DNA from: Argentina anserina | Lineage: Eukaryota; Streptophyta; Magnoliopsida; Rosales; Rosaceae | Direction: 5' to 3' | Assembly: GCF_933775445.1 (NCBI RefSeq) | Contig: NC_065878.1 | Coordinates: forward strand, 20,844,395 to 20,908,394 | DNA length: 64,000 nucleotides | Shown here: in pieces, positions 21,378 to 34,829 of the stretch | How positions within the stretch are numbered: the stretch's first letter is position 1 | Layout: each line of letters opens with the position of its first letter | The notes under the pieces: generated by a model | What the model was told of the DNA's origin: nothing | The model's input: only the letters and a program-made list of their open reading frames with translations | The model's database searches: none | Program-made: the position numbers and the translations under genes

Positions 21378-24300
21378 TGTTGCACATGGACAAACGTGGC
21401 ATGTGGATCACCAATGTATCGATATTGTCTCAACTTAACCACATTTTAGGTGTTGGATTTTAATTTCAAAAGACTTTAGTACAACTATGCATTATCTATC
21501 CACTTATAAGTTGTATATTATATTTCAGATGTGAAATCTCTCATCTTCAACACTACCCTTCACGTGCAACCTAATTTTTAGGTTATCGTGTGTAATTTGT
21601 TTGATTCAATTTCCACATCGGAAATCGGTATGTGATTTGCTCCAATTCCCATTTCAAAAATTGGCACTATAGTCTAAGGCTCATTGCGGATACTTGGTAT
21701 GGAATTCGATGAACCCAAATTTGGGCCTAGTATGCTTGGGAAATCCTCATACTGTTAGGAGAAGTAATTAGAGAGGGACCCTGTCACATACCGAATTGGA
21801 ATATGGCCAATATATTAAGATTAAAAGGAGATTAACAAGCAAACAAAGCAATTAAGTTTCGCTCGAACACTTAGTAACGTGAACAAGTGAATAAAATTTT
21901 TTGACAAGTCAAATGCGTTCACGAATTAAAATACTAACTCTTTATATTTTTCGCGAAAATAAATGAAGTTATACAACAAAAATGCGGAAGGTAGCGTTAA
22001 GTGTCACCGGCCCAAAAATAGTTAACATAGTTGACAACCCAAATGAGTAAATAAATTAATGTGGCAACAAAACAAATAATCAACCTCAGGAAACCTTACT
22101 CGAAAACATTGTTAATAAACATAAGAATGAGATGCATGAAGGAGAACACGCTTGTTAACTCTCAAATGAGGCTTCTAGCTCCACAAGTAACAAATAAACC
22201 TGCAAGAAAACTAAAGTAGGGGTGAGCATCGTCCTCGCTTGCCCAATAGGGGTCATCCCACCCATGAGGCTTGAAAACCAAAATCGAGTAAGGATAAGTT
22301 TTATAAAACATTGAGAGCGATTTTGAGTACTGAGGGTAAAACCATTTAATTAAAAACAATGTAAGTTTGGGAAATATCATGCTAAAACATTTTGGGCGCG
22401 CCAAAGGTAGGGTAAGGCAAATTCAACTACAAGCAATGCTCAACCGATCCTAGCGACTAAATAATCGAGGCCAACTACACGTCTGTTATAATAACAGAGT
22501 AGCGAGAGTGTCCATTTAAATGTAATGCCCTCAATAGTATAGAAAACAATGGATCTAAAAAAAATAAAGCATTGCCCCTTTGGAGGTTCACGATCATCGA
22601 CAACATATGATTACCTAGAATACTAGGGTCTCGTCACTCTCAAGTCAACACACGCGAGGATTCACTACTTACCATATCTTAAAATCGTGCCTAGTCTCGG
22701 GTTTTCACAACACTTAATGCATCATAAATCATTTAACTGAGAACTAGACTATACAATTATAATCGGTCAAATACAACATAGGAGGGTTAGCTCCCCTACC
22801 TAGATGCCAAATCCATCATATAGTTGTTGCTACTACTCCAAGTCTCTGAATGATCCTTATAACATCAAGTTTGAGTTCATGAGGTATAAAAGAGTCAACA
22901 ACAAAGTCATATATTGAAAATAAGTTGACTCGATCATTTTGTCTAGTTTGACCAAGAAAGTCAAATGTTGACTTTTCATTGACCAAGTATTTCTTGGGTT
23001 GACCAAGAGTTGATTAAGTTGACCAACTAATTTCCGACTAATTCTCGAATGACTCAAGAATAGTGTAACTTTAATTATCGAATGATATTAAGCACGTGTT
23101 AAACATACTCTGAATCGTTTCGATGATTTTCTTATATTACCGACCTTTTGCTGAGTTAAATGAGTTTTTTAATTCTCGAACCGGACGAGAATTGGAACTA
23201 CTATTACTGGTTGTAACTAAACATTACATTAATCGTCGTTATTTTAAATAAATTGGTTGTTCCTAAATTACCTTCAGTTAAAATAAAACCTTTAAAATTA
23301 TTTAGTAAATAGTAAAAATGTAACTCATGATAAAACCGTAAAACAATAATGTCCAATAGTAAAACTGTAACTTTCTGCTAAGGGCATAATAGTAATTTCA
23401 TGTCACGGTAAAACAATAAAAGTAAATGGTAAAAACCAATATTTTCACCCTTAGCTCTCTGATTCGGAACTGCTGCCTTACCCATACTTGTTGCTACTGT
23501 CCCAAATGCCTTAACCAAGCTCGTCGGAGTTTGGGTTTATTGGCAGAAGCAAATTAGAGAAAGAGGAATAAAGAGATTAAGTTCTAATAATCAAGAAGAA
23601 AGAAGGCCGGAAGTTTAAGAGAAAGACTGGGCTTACCAAATAAATGTGTACGGACTCGCCGATGCTCTTGGAATCGCCAAAAGGAGGAAGCTCAAAGGCA
23701 GAGCACGGTGGCAATGAAGAACATGGAAAGAAAGCCTAAGTTAGTCCCTGAATTTGAGAAACTGAAGAAAGAAACTGAGTTGGGTATTCAAGGAATCAAT
23801 TAAGCTTACCAAAGAGAGGATTAGAAGACCAATCGAAGTTGAAGGAATCGCCGGAAATTCATCGAAGGCATCTCATTGCCTCTATCTTCAATTTAGGCAA
23901 ATCGTGGATGTTTGGATGATCAATGGGTCTAGAATTAAAGAGAAAAGAGAGGCGATTGTGATGGTGGTGATGCGTGTAGCCGGTTCGCCAAGACGGTGGC
24001 AGTGTAGGAGGCGTCAAAGGTGGAGTTGGTGTAGAGAGAGAGAGAGAGAGACTGTGTTGTCGGAAAGAAGGAAGTGGCAAAGAAAAAAATAAAGAACTTG
24101 GATCTGGATCTTGGGCTCGGATCAACAAAAGAATTGGGGTTTTTGTACAAAGCCTATAAACCAAACCAAAAAAATGAAATTCTATTTTCAGAAAAACGTT
24201 TGAAACCAAAGAAATTTTAGAAAAAAATCATAAAAACAAAACCGAGTATTCCAATCAAAAAAAACAAAACAAAACCGAGTATCGAAAAAATATTTCGAAG

Positions 24301-24629
24301 ACATTTCCGAGCTCGTGACTTCATGTAGTTTAATAACGACGTATTAAATTACATACTTGACATTTACGCTAAATGTCGATTAATTAGTCCTAATATATCG
24401 GTAATTGAGATTATAATTCTCGGGTATTACATACTCGTTCTGATACCATGTTGCACAAGGACAAGTGTGACTCGTGGATCATTAATGTACTGATATTGTC
24501 CTAATTTAACCACTTTGAAGGTGTTGAGTTTTAATCTCAAAATGACTCGATATAATTAACATAATATATCCACTTATAAGTTATATATTATTTATCACAT
24601 TTGACATGTGTAATCTCTCATTTTCAACA
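21378..24629 (-). mobile_element. Second TRIM of the same family, split by a nested insertion
   Basis: On the minus strand the 5' LTR is 24629-24449, followed by a perfect TGGTATCAG primer-binding site (24448-24440). After 2.65 kb of foreign DNA the internal region resumes at 21776 and runs to the 3' LTR at 21552-21378. Laying the halves on the complete copy at 20018-20684 closes the internal region with no gap, which shows this is one element broken by insertion. The outer flanks ATCAT and AACAT form a near-perfect 5-bp target duplication within the F-box coding sequence. Confidence 0.8.
21782..24431 (-). mobile_element. Probable solo LTR (2.65 kb), nested in the TRIM
   Basis: Read on the minus strand it starts TGTAATACCCG and ends CGGTATGTGACA, the TG..CA ends with short inverted repeats typical of large Ty3-type LTRs (Tekay/Del-like ends are TGTAACACCCCG..). 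It also holds a cluster of TTGACC/GTTGACT words (about 22910-23040), often seen in such LTRs. The flanks GACCC (21777-21781) and TACTC (24432-24436) match at 3 of 5 positions, fitting an old decayed target duplication. No gag-pol lies inside. Family placement is from memory of end motifs. Confidence 0.55.
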
Positions 24630-24745
24630 AACATGATATCAATGGGTAGATCAATCAACTCTGTCTTCTTCGTGTAAACAGGTCTTCCCCGGCCAATCTG
24701 TTGGTCCAGGCCGTTGTAGGTACTGAAAGATACGATTCCCTTCAT

Positions 24746-25160
24746 ATATAACCCCTCTTTTATGGTTGCCTACTTTTACTAGTGGAGTTGGGAAAGTGAA
24801 GGACGGCTACTAAACGGGAATTTCTTTAATCATACCAGAAAGAAAAAGGAAAGAGTCTGGATTCCTTTTCTCATAGGGAAATTTGAACCTGCAACATTAA
24901 TATTTAAACCTTTTTTTTAAATAGAAATCAGTCATAAGTAATAAATCACATGATATGACGCTGAAATTTGTTCCTGCCATGTTCCGCAGTACAATGTAAA
25001 CATGAAATCCTACAAAATATAGTTTGGAGATAATCCTTGAACTAAAACCCAAGAGTGAAAACTACAAGCACATGAGGAAGCCCCCTTCAAGATCGCAACA
25101 GTACCTAGGTATTATTTACTCAGGGCCATTTTTATATGTCATACATTACTGTTCAAACCC
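24746..25160. other. Intergenic, no gene seen
   Basis: This is the upstream flank of the F-box pseudogene. No promoter element or ORF is recognisable. Confidence 0.4.
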
Positions 25161-25164
25161 AAAA

Positions 25165-25615
25165 CCGTAGGCTATTTTTGTTTTTTTGTTACAAAGGGGA
25201 CGTAAAAGGTCCAGTAAAAAAACATATTAAATATTAAAACAGGCTCTTGTGCGTCTACATTTAGCAACACTTGCCAGATCGTCTAAAAAAGCCTGCGCAG
25301 CATGTGCAGGGGGATCAACAAACTCAATCAGTCTCAATTCATGAGAAATACTTTTTTTTTTCAAGGCATCATCAAATATGTTACACTCTCTAAAAATATG
25401 AGAGAGCTTCACATTCTGTAGTGCGGAAATCATATAAGCACAACTAGCAAGTAGAGACCCAAGAGGATGTGTATAAGTGTTATCCCTTTATATAAGTTGG
25501 ATAAGAATGGCAGAGTCAGACTAAACTTCCACATTTCCACTGTAATGTTTGACAATGAGTTTCAGACAAAAAAATAAACCCCAAGTCTCGGCATTTAAAA
25601 TCTCTCCAATCCCAA
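25165..25615 (-). mobile_element. LINE RNase H fragment, degenerate
   Basis: The minus strand reads NAETWGLFFCLKLIV, then SDSAILIQLI, HPLGSLL, VKLSHIFRECNIFDDAL and a Pro-rich end, interrupted by two in-frame stops. This is the RNase H domain found at the 3' end of plant L1-type retrotransposons. A T-rich run just left of it (about 25177-25190) fits the poly(A) tail in reverse. It is truncated at its 5' end and dead. It is related to the fragment at 40999-41343, which shares HPLG and HV/IFRE.N. Confidence 0.65.
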
Positions 25616-27533
25616 ATTCATTTGAAAACAATGAATCCAATGCTCATGCTGATCTCTTAGGTTATTTTTATTTGGTGTATTGGGGAATATATAGTCCAGA
25701 AAAAATCTCTCATGTTGCTAGACTTTGACTAGCTTGCAAGTTGCAACTAGTATAAAGCCTGAGAAGACCCTCCATATTTAAGGAGGCATATCAAATGTTT
25801 GTGGGAGTGATAGTGAGGGACTTTCTATATATACGTATATATAGGCTATTTAAAAAGGGTTGGACACTTTCTTATGGGCACATGTACGTACATTTCTCCT
25901 CGTTTACCAAATCAAAGGGTATTATATTGATCTCTAACTAGATCTGTCGTGAAGTTTGTAATACCCTGTGTATTTTAAAAGGTAAATTTATATATATGCA
26001 CAAATGTAAATGATATTAAAATTCATATCAAGACGGGTTAAGTGAGATTCATTAAGAAACATATTTAAGCTCACTAAATAATAAAAATGTCTTATGATAC
26101 TATTAAATCGGTCACGAGGTGGAAATATCTCATTTAATATGCTCGATTACAAAATTGGTGACACTACACGTTTGCTCTTTTTTTTGTGACTTGACCGGTT
26201 AATGTTCGATTCTTATCAAGTAGTTGATATCATTTACAAGTTTAGCAAAAAAAAAAATCAACCATGATCTGAACCGTTAGATTCTTAACAAGATCCGGCT
26301 GTTGGAATAAGTTATATATATACATGTGCTATGGATCAGTCGTTGGAGGGGGAGCTTCGGGTTTGGAAAGAATCCCTTACACCACCTCACCGACCTCCAC
26401 CACCTTACAACGGTGCACACAGTTCAACCGACGGAGGCCCCAAAACCCACCTCGTTCAATTCTTATTACTTGAATTACAGTTTGAAAAAAAAAAAAAAGA
26501 TAATGTATGGGATCTTGACGAATCCGGGTTTTTGAACTCCTACGAAGCTCTTTAATCCTTTCCTCGTTGTCGACCTTGTCTTCTGACAAGTAATTCAATC
26601 TCAGGTGATATGGGAATCAAGGGGGAGTGCAAAAGATGGTATGGGTAATTTGTTCATCTCTTCATAAACGGTTTGCCTAATTCCATTTATATCACCCTTT
26701 ATTTGGATTATTATCGGATAATTTGGATATGGAGTGTTACAAAGTTTGAGTTTTATTTTTTGGTATCTAATTGAGTAAAACAAGAAGTCTTCTAGTGATG
26801 AAAAGAAAATAAAACCCTCTGATATAATGTTGCTAAGGAGGATTCTTTATAGGAGATTGTTTACTAAATTAGCTAATTAACTTTGTTTACTAACCCCTTT
26901 AGTTGTCTAATGTTCTTTCATGAAAATAACTAAAGGGTTCAGAGGAAATCCATCTATATTTTCATGGAATCTTGACCATGATGATTGAGGAGCATCCATT
27001 CTCCATCACATAAACAGTGACCAATAGTCCTTAAAAAAAGTGACCAATAGTCAGAGTGCCCTAGACGTTGGGCAAGGGTTTTCAAAGACAGTTGTTGAGT
27101 AACATATACCTTTTTGATCCGATGTGTTAATACAATGACATTTTCTCAATTTTTTTATAATACATGCATTATATGCTTCAAAGCTATTTTAAAAGGAGTC
27201 CAAACGAAATTAGCTTCAATGAATTGAATATATTGAAGAAGCTAGCTATCAGGTCTTCTTCTAGACCAAAGTAAAGGAAAGAATGGTTGAAACCCTCAAG
27301 TAGACCATGACTAAGTCATATACGCATAGTCGCATACTTCCCAGTTTCAAATAATCTTTTGTGTACCGTGTAAAAGAAACATAAATACTTTGAACATATA
27401 CTTTTCCTCAACCTTTTTTTCTCTTTCTATTAATGGGCACCAGCACAGAAGCATCACCACAGCACACATTAGTTACCCTTTTAAATTTCACCACAACATT
27501 TTCAAAAATACGACAAGCCAAACCAAGCAAACC
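25616..27533. other. Intergenic and WRKY upstream region
   Basis: AT-rich sequence with short overlapping ORFs near 26326-26598 that show no domain. The last few hundred bases are the presumed promoter and leader of the downstream WRKY gene. Confidence 0.4.
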
Positions 27534-29873
27534 ATGAATACCATTAGTGAAACCGCTTCGTTAATTCAGCAAGGTTGCAATTTGGCTAGAGACCTGGAAT
27601 CAAACCTTTCCAACTTATTGGCAAAACAACCTGAAACTGTTTCCAAATCCTTGGACCAAATCATGAGGGCTTTCAGTGCAGCTAAAGAGAGACTGCAGAG
27701 TAGTACTAGTAGTGCTGCACAACAAGACCCTATGAGTTCATACGTTCATGTCGTGCAGCAGCAGCAGCAGATTGATGCGTGCTTGCAGGAATGGCTGAGG
27801 TGTAACTACACACAGGCAATGGAGGATCGTTACATCCAAACGCAGCGCTTCACAGCCGAAAAGAGTAGTGCTGCTACTCCATCCGATATAAAGGATTCTG
27901 GAGCTGACAAACTTCAAGGCCAAATCCATCAGGCAATGGATCATGTTGCAACAGTAGTTTCTCATGAAATCAATGCGGTTTCGTCCTCACAAAGCAGATC
28001 ACGAAGAAGGTAAATATTGTATATTTAATTATATTTAGAGCTATATTAATATCGTAGCTTAATAGTTAATTACTTTAATTTGGCGGATCAAGAGAACGAA
28101 CGGTTTGGGTAAATTGCGAAGAAGAATTGAGGAAAATGCTGGGAAGTAGGTTAGCGTTACGATGTTGCTTCTGAGAATTGAGATAACGACTTTTAACAAA
28201 GAGCGCGAGCATTTTCTACGTTCACATGTCTTTCACTGTACAAGACGAGCTAGCTCGTAAATTGCTTAGCATCTTCATGTCGATCAATCATTTGTCCATG
28301 TAATTGTGTTCTTACATTCATCTACTTACTAGAGCGCAAGCATTTTCTCCGTTCGATTCATATGTCTTTTCACTGTACAAGACGAGCTAGCTTGTAAACT
28401 GCTTAGCAAGTTCATGTGTGCATGCAATTGTATCGCATCTGTATCCATGTCCAAGTGTCGGCCGGATAATTAATGTGGATTAATTAGTGTTCTTACATTC
28501 ATGATTCATCTAATTACTTGAATATGTAGGAGGGATCATGGGGAAATTCGTAAATTGACCGTGCCGGCACCTCATTTTGGGAATACTGAAATCCCGCCAG
28601 AGGATGGCTTCACTTGGCGAAAATACGGCCAGAAGGAGATCATGGGAAGTACGTTCCCAAGGTACGTAATTCAATTTTTAATAGAGATATGCGTATCTAT
28701 GACTTAATAAATTGTAATTGAATAATCGGTAAAATTAAAGCAAACAGGCTTAGGGTTTAGGGTTAATTTGTTTCTACATTTTTAATTACGAAGAACTTTT
28801 CTGGGTTTTACCAGGAAATCTATATGCATGTAGTAGTTAATTAATTAGAATCATTATCTAGGGAACTAAGCTAACAAATATTTGATTCAGGTTGGTGAGT
28901 GTCACATTATTCCTGCTAGCTTTTACCTTGCGAAAAAATTCCAAGTGTTGACCAGAAATGGACTAGGTCATCAGTATCGATCAATTAGTTTTGACTGGAA
29001 CATAATTAACAAAAATGATCTTTAATTCCCATGATCTTAATAAGCTGCTGGCCACCCTTAATTGGTAAATGCGCAGACTCTTGTCCACAGTGAGCATTGA
29101 CTTAAGAATGTTCTATTGGTCAAATGACAATGTCTACCTCAATATCATAGTCATTACGTATTCTTAAATCTTAGTCTAAGGCTTCAATTGGGTTACAGCT
29201 AACGTATAGTTGATCAATGGATGCATATTGATCTTTAAGTTTCTTTACTTCGGCAATTATCCAAGTTTGATGCGTGTCTCTCAGTTTTATACGTACATGT
29301 CTCTAAGTTATTTACTCGTAATCATAGCTATAAAAAGTGTAGTAAAATTTTACTACTTTGAATTCATTGAATGAATGAACTAGCTATATAATCTTTTTCA
29401 TTGAATTCAGGGGCTACTATAGGTGTACCCATCAAAAATTATACAATTGCCCAGCCAAGAAGCAAGTTCAGAGGCTTGATAATGATCCCTTAACATATGA
29501 AGTAATGTACAGAGGTGACCATACATGTCATATGTCGTCCACTGCACCCTCAATTCTACCACTATCTGATCAAATTAAGGAAGAGACTATGATCGAAGGT
29601 CATTCAGCAACCACTCAATCCTTAGGAACATGGCTCTCCATGGACTTCAATGCGAGAGGTGGAGGAAGCAGCGGCGGCGGCCACAGTGATGATGATAGGT
29701 TAGGTACGACGTCGATCACGACGACCACGCGTTATGGGAAAGATGTTGAGTTTCCGGTGGTGGATTTGGCTGATGCAATGTTTAACTCAGGGAGTAGCAG
29801 CAGTAATAGTATGGACTTCATGTTCACTTCGTCTATGGACAGTAAATGGGAGTCCGGCGACAAGAAAAATTGA
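27534..29873 (+). CDS. Group III WRKY transcription factor, WRKY55-like
   Basis: Exons 27534-28009, 28530-28661 and 29411-29873 join into an intact 356-codon frame. The N-terminal half is a helical, Gln-rich region (about residues 1-150) starting MNTISETASLIQQG. The WRKY domain follows at about 190-260: [20 protein letters not shown], then CTHQKLYNC (C-x7-C) and a closing HTC (H-x-C). That C-x7-C..H-x-C finger defines group III. The domain is split by an intron after the PR, as is universal in this family. The C-terminus is Ser/Gly-rich and acidic, likely activating. The protein binds W-boxes (TTGAC) and acts in the nucleus. Its pairing with a WRKY54/70-like neighbour matches Arabidopsis WRKY55-WRKY54. 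The start is the Met after the 5' leader that opens the family-like sequence; an in-frame upstream ATG at 27390 is less likely. Confidence 0.92.
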
Positions 29874-30973
29874 CTGCATGCATGGGGCTGCCAGGTGAAG
29901 AATTACACAGATGTTCCTTGAGGTGCTTCTTATTACAATTAATTGATCTAAATTTGTGAAACAAATCGAAATGTTAGCTAAAGCTTGGTAGGTATTTGTA
30001 ATCGATCTGATATATTCTTTAATAGTTTACTTGACAACTTATTATCACTATGACAATCAATCTTAATTTCTTTGTACACAACAATAATTAGTTCTTTTGT
30101 ATCATGAACGTATACTTTTCTATACATATAACCTTCAATTTTTGAAACAAAATTAAGAAATTTGGAATATTCATGTTGCAGCTAGTCCTTTCCGATTCAT
30201 TATAGAGTTTATAATGTACACTTGTAGAGGGATCTAATCTTTAAGTAATATGACCAACTAATTACTGTAATTTAATCACTTAGGCACACCAATTTGACCC
30301 GGCTCAGCTACTTTGAGTAGAGATATGTCAGCTGCGCTACTAATCAACTTGGACGTACTTAATTGAGTTATTAATTAGGAAATAGAGCCAAAAGATGCAG
30401 ACGAGGTTCGTAATGGACTGAATTGATTGGCTGATTTGCAGTTCAGCGTTACCTATATAAAATGCTTGATTGCATCCTCTTAGTGTTTGAAGGAAAAATA
30501 CTTAATAATATGAATGTTTCTCGGAGAAACAGTGAAGTTGATTTTGTAATTCATAAGATGTCATCAACTTGATTATGTATGTCAATTACCATCTTTTGAT
30601 ACCTTTCGACAACCCCATATAAACACAAGTTAGTTAATTGGTTAATTAGCACACTATTGACATTAGTATTTTTCATTCAATCCAATACGAAACTCATCAG
30701 TTAATGTAGCACGTACCTTTACTTAGCTAGCGACTCATTACTTTCTAATTAAAGGCATTGTTGGTTTAAACCATTGCTTCTAATATGAATCTATTAATGA
30801 TCAGTTGTGGGTCATTGAAGATACGGTGCCTAACACACTAAGAAATTTAGTGCTATTTGGATATTCTTTTCAAATATAATGATGCAATTTAGCTACAACA
30901 TCAAAAGCGACATGATATATTAACAACCCAACATAGCTGGCTTAGCTAATTCGATTCATTACTAGCCAAGGGC
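29874..30973. other. Intergenic between convergent WRKY genes
   Basis: About 1.1 kb of AT-rich sequence holding both 3' ends. No gene, repeat family or mobile-element end was recognised. Confidence 0.5.
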
Positions 30974-32818
30974 CTAAGTAAAAACAACTTCATCAAAATC
31001 AAACTTCTCGAAACTAATAGACTTCTCCAACTCCAAGTCCATGTCCAAGTACTCCATACTCGACATCACAGTAGTCTCAGGGAACCCAAAATCCATCTCC
31101 GGCCACATATTACTTGTATTATTAAGGTTGTCCGTTAGATCACTCGACGTCGTCCCCTCCTTGCACTCTTCTTTCTTCACCGGAATGAAGGGTATCATCG
31201 ACGATGAGATAGAAGGATAACCACCATGATCGCCATTATGTTCTTTCTCATTGCAAATCGCAGTGGTCGATCCAGATTCTGAGCTAACAGTAGCTCTAGG
31301 AGGAGCATGAGAACCCATGATAATCTGTGGAGCCCCGATTATGTTTTTGCACGTGTGTTTTCCAATGTAGGTGGTATTGTACAGTTTTGGGGTGTCTTGG
31401 CATTGTTGGACTTGCTTGGTTGCCTGGCAACCTTGATCATACTTGCGGGTACATCTGAAGTAAGCCCTGCCAACCAATTTCAATCAGATAATGTTAGATT
31501 CGCAACGCAATATAACATTTTATTTGAATATAATTACAAATGACAAAAAAATAAATAAATTAGAAACTAGATATATTCAATCTCAATCTTAAGAGCGAAA
31601 ATCAATTATATAATCATAAATCGACTAAATACATATCAATCATATGTTACAATTAGACACGTAATTAAATTTACACGACTTTATTTCGTTTTCAGTACTA
31701 ACATTATCATAATCATACTGGGGTATTTCAAACTATGGTTTGGAATTACAGATATCACGTACATATGCTATCAAGTTAGAACGAAGCTAAATTTTATCGT
31801 GAGTGTGGTATATCAATTATCAATTATCAAGTAGGGTTCGGAATTACAAACATCAAATGTTATCAAGTTGTTTAATTTCTTTCTCTGGTGAAACTTCACA
31901 TGGTAGAAATACTCCTCTCTTTCTTTAATTAGAAACCAACTAATTGTTTTGGCTACAACTATTGATTCTACAGTTGTTGATCCAATAATTGCTGGTCCAT
32001 CTCATTAAAAGTTGATTATGAACCCAACCCTTCCAACTCGATGTTGGGGGGACCCTCCAATTCTTTATCTCAACTACCTCCCTATGTGATTGTACTCTAC
32101 TAGTGAAGGAAGCCTAAAGGCTAAAAAGCAAAAGGCAGAGTCTATTTTTGATTAAACATTTATTGATGAAGAAAGCACAAACCTTGGATATGGAGCATTG
32201 AGGATTTCCTTCTGGCCATATTTCCTCCAAGCCTGACCATCATCAACTGTGGATGAAACCATTGTCCATGACTCTGAGTTCTTTCTGCAAATCAAGAACA
32301 TGATGAAACAAACAAGTTAGGTACAGAATGATCGATGACCTTGTTATAGTACAGGAGATAACACGTATAGCTGACCTTGATCTGTAATTACATACACAGG
32401 ATAGCTAAAGAAACAGTACGTGATTTTACCTTCGCTTGTAGCAACCTCTCCGATCCTTCAAACCCGGCTTCTTCTTGCTTTCGCCGGAATCTTCAGAGTT
32501 CCGGTCACCGCAATGCGAATGTTCCACATGAGACTGCTCCGCTTTAACAATCTCACCGCCTCCGCAGCCAGTAGTACCGGAGTGATGGTCATCACCACCA
32601 CACAGCTTAGATGACTCGTTCAGAACAGATAGACTCTGAGTGAAAGACGTAACTATCTCCATCACAAGCTCCTCCTTCTGACGCGAAGTCGAACCATCCT
32701 CGCCGCCGTTGTTGAGCAGGGAGTGAAGCTCCCTCGCCCTCTTCTGGCCGTGAACTAGCTGGTTCACAATGATCCTCCTGTGATCGGCCGGCAGTGCTTC
32801 AAGCCAAGTTGTAGCCAT
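30974..32818 (-). CDS. Group III WRKY transcription factor, WRKY54/70-like
   Basis: Exons 32430-32818, 32183-32284 and 30974-31466 (minus strand) join into an intact 327-codon frame. The N-terminus [20 protein letters not shown] and the [10 protein letters not shown] segment are typical of WRKY54/70. The basic stretch [15 protein letters not shown] precedes the WRKY domain: [19 protein letters not shown], then CTRKYDQGC (C-x7-C) and KHTC. The C-terminus is acidic. Arabidopsis WRKY54 and WRKY70 are nuclear regulators of salicylate and jasmonate defence signalling and senescence. The second exon (102 nt) and its flanking introns are closely copied in the TIR-NB-LRR pseudogene at 56393-61912. 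Confidence 0.93.
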
Positions 32819-34797
32819 ATATGCTTGAAGGGTACTCTGGTACCTCTCTTTTTTGGAGTAGTTTTTGGGTGGGAATCTGAAATGGTTCTGGGTTGCTTTT
32901 ATGAGGGTAATCCCTGAAGGGTTTGAAAACGAAATGAGATCAGGCAGGAAGGTGAGGAGTATCTCTATGGAAGAAGAGAGGAAGGAGCAAAATCCCTTGC
33001 GATATTATTTAAATTGAAAATGGAGGAGAGAAAATTCCACTTAATTGCTTACAAGGGCTTCAGTGACGTTTTTGGCTGATGCGTGGCCTACGCCATTGTA
33101 GGGTAACTAGGGTTCTCTTTCATTCATGGAAGGATGCACATCCTTTAGTTCATCTCGATCATTCCTGTCTAGCTTTTATGTGCTTTCAACGTGTTTTTGG
33201 AAAATTATGAGATATCTCTTATTAAGTTATTCAGCATGCATGGTAATTATGTGTTTCTTTTTAACAAGGTGGGTAAAATATGAATAGAAGAATACATACT
33301 TCTTTCATTCATTAAAATTGCAAAAAGTGGTAGTTGCTTTCCGACTTAACTCTTTGATTAGATTATTGATTGATAATCGAGTAAACATAGAAATCAAAGT
33401 TTTGTTTTTGTATTTACCCTAATAGTCTTTCGCTTGTTGTAAATTCAATCTGGTTGTGAATTTGTTTTCTGGTAAGCACCGAAATAAAATGTTTTTGATT
33501 TTTTGAATAAGACGTAGCAATCTTCAACTTTAAAGAAAAGTTCGTATAACTTTAATAAATCAGTGATTTAATCACAAATCTTTTTGCAACCATCTTTCTT
33601 TATATATGGACGATCATAAATCTGCTTACTGTCTTATTTTCATTGGCCGTGCGTATTATCCTGTTTGCAAATGGATATAGATATAGTTTAAGAGAAACAA
33701 ATTCTATGCACTTTTCATATTTCCAGTGTTTGGATCCGTCCATTATGAATATAACACATATTTTCCACTATTAAATTATTTCACATGTTTCCTCTTTTAC
33801 CCTTATTTTTCACGCTCTCTCTCTCTCTCGGTTGTCTTTTCTCTTTGTATATATATCTCTCTCTCTATCTCTCTGAAACCCACTCACTATCTCATTCCAA
33901 CTGGGATTGATTTGCTTCTCATCCAATTCAATCTATTAGATAACAGAGTTGCACCACCGTCGACCACAACAAACAAAAGAAAACGCATACCCGATGTCAC
34001 CCCATGTCCTTATATACCCTTAGTCAAGCTGCTTCCACCACGACCCTTGTCACACACTCAATAATCTCGTCGGAATCAAGAAACACTTATGGCGAAAACA
34101 CAGAAACCACCCAAAGAAACGAGAGAAAATGATAAAAAAAAGTATAAGTGTAAAACCGACATAAAATATTAATTTATCATAAGATCACATTTCACGTGTA
34201 AACACATCATTAATATTACGGGGCCCCAATGGAGCACCAAAACTCCCATAGTTTAAGTTATCTTTTATACTGCACAAGAGCCATCATGGTTTATAAAACT
34301 GGTTATGATCCCTTTTTTGTTTTTTTTCAAGAGTACATAATTGAATAGTATTACAGTTATTTAAACAAGGGAAGAAACCAGTGGTTGCCCAACAAACTAT
34401 GTACTCTAAGATTCATGAATCTACCATAAATTGGGTTATCTAATATCGCATTATGGATCCCCATTGACCCAGCAATTTGCATTGTACTTTTTATGTTACT
34501 TAAAGAGAGGAGGCAATGAAGAGAGGAGGCAATGATTAATCCAGTTGCAATAATCGAGCCATAGATAGTACGTTGATGACTCATATAAAATATGGTCGAT
34601 TACTTGATTTATCGCAACCAAGCTCACCAGCTTGTACGGCCATCGGTTTTAAATTCAGCCACCCTTAATTTACATAATAGAAAACAAATTGTACGGATCA
34701 ACTTGAAGTTCGCATCAAAATGAACTAGCAAATTACGTTGACATCATTACAGTTTTACACATCCTTAATTCCTGTCAATGAAAACAATCGGATAAAC

Positions 34798-34829
<32 letters not shown>

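Larger units (their letters stand above)
19549..24745 (-). pseudogene. F-box gene interrupted by two TRIM retroelements
   Basis: Removing the inserted elements leaves about 1.28 kb on the minus strand, the size of a typical F-box gene. The first piece (24745-24630) starts at an ATG and ends in DLPIDIM. After the first insertion the text continues at 21377 with IYDILMRLPLKTL, then in another frame LLQFLRCVSKNLLKNDPIFV. The F-box-associated part follows: LSNPLRGEVLKLP, YGMGFDTITK, SWNEIPSLPPCYV. After the second insertion (20018-20684) the tail resumes at about 20013-19549 with YIWVYKNYATKE and LGDNIIFLDLGGGS. So one TRIM cuts the F-box helix and another the C-terminal propeller. At least two frame changes are also present. 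An intact copy would have acted in an SCF ligase. Confidence 0.75.

Noticed and set aside
22857..23057. Cluster of TTGACC/GTTGACT words that could be a W-box array
   Set aside because: It lies inside the probable 2.65-kb solo LTR, with no gene next to it. Such words are common in large Ty3-type LTRs.
21782..24431. DNA transposon with short terminal inverted repeats
   Set aside because: Ends match the TG..CA pattern of LTRs, no transposase is present, and the flank similarity fits a 5-bp duplication. This is not fully excluded.
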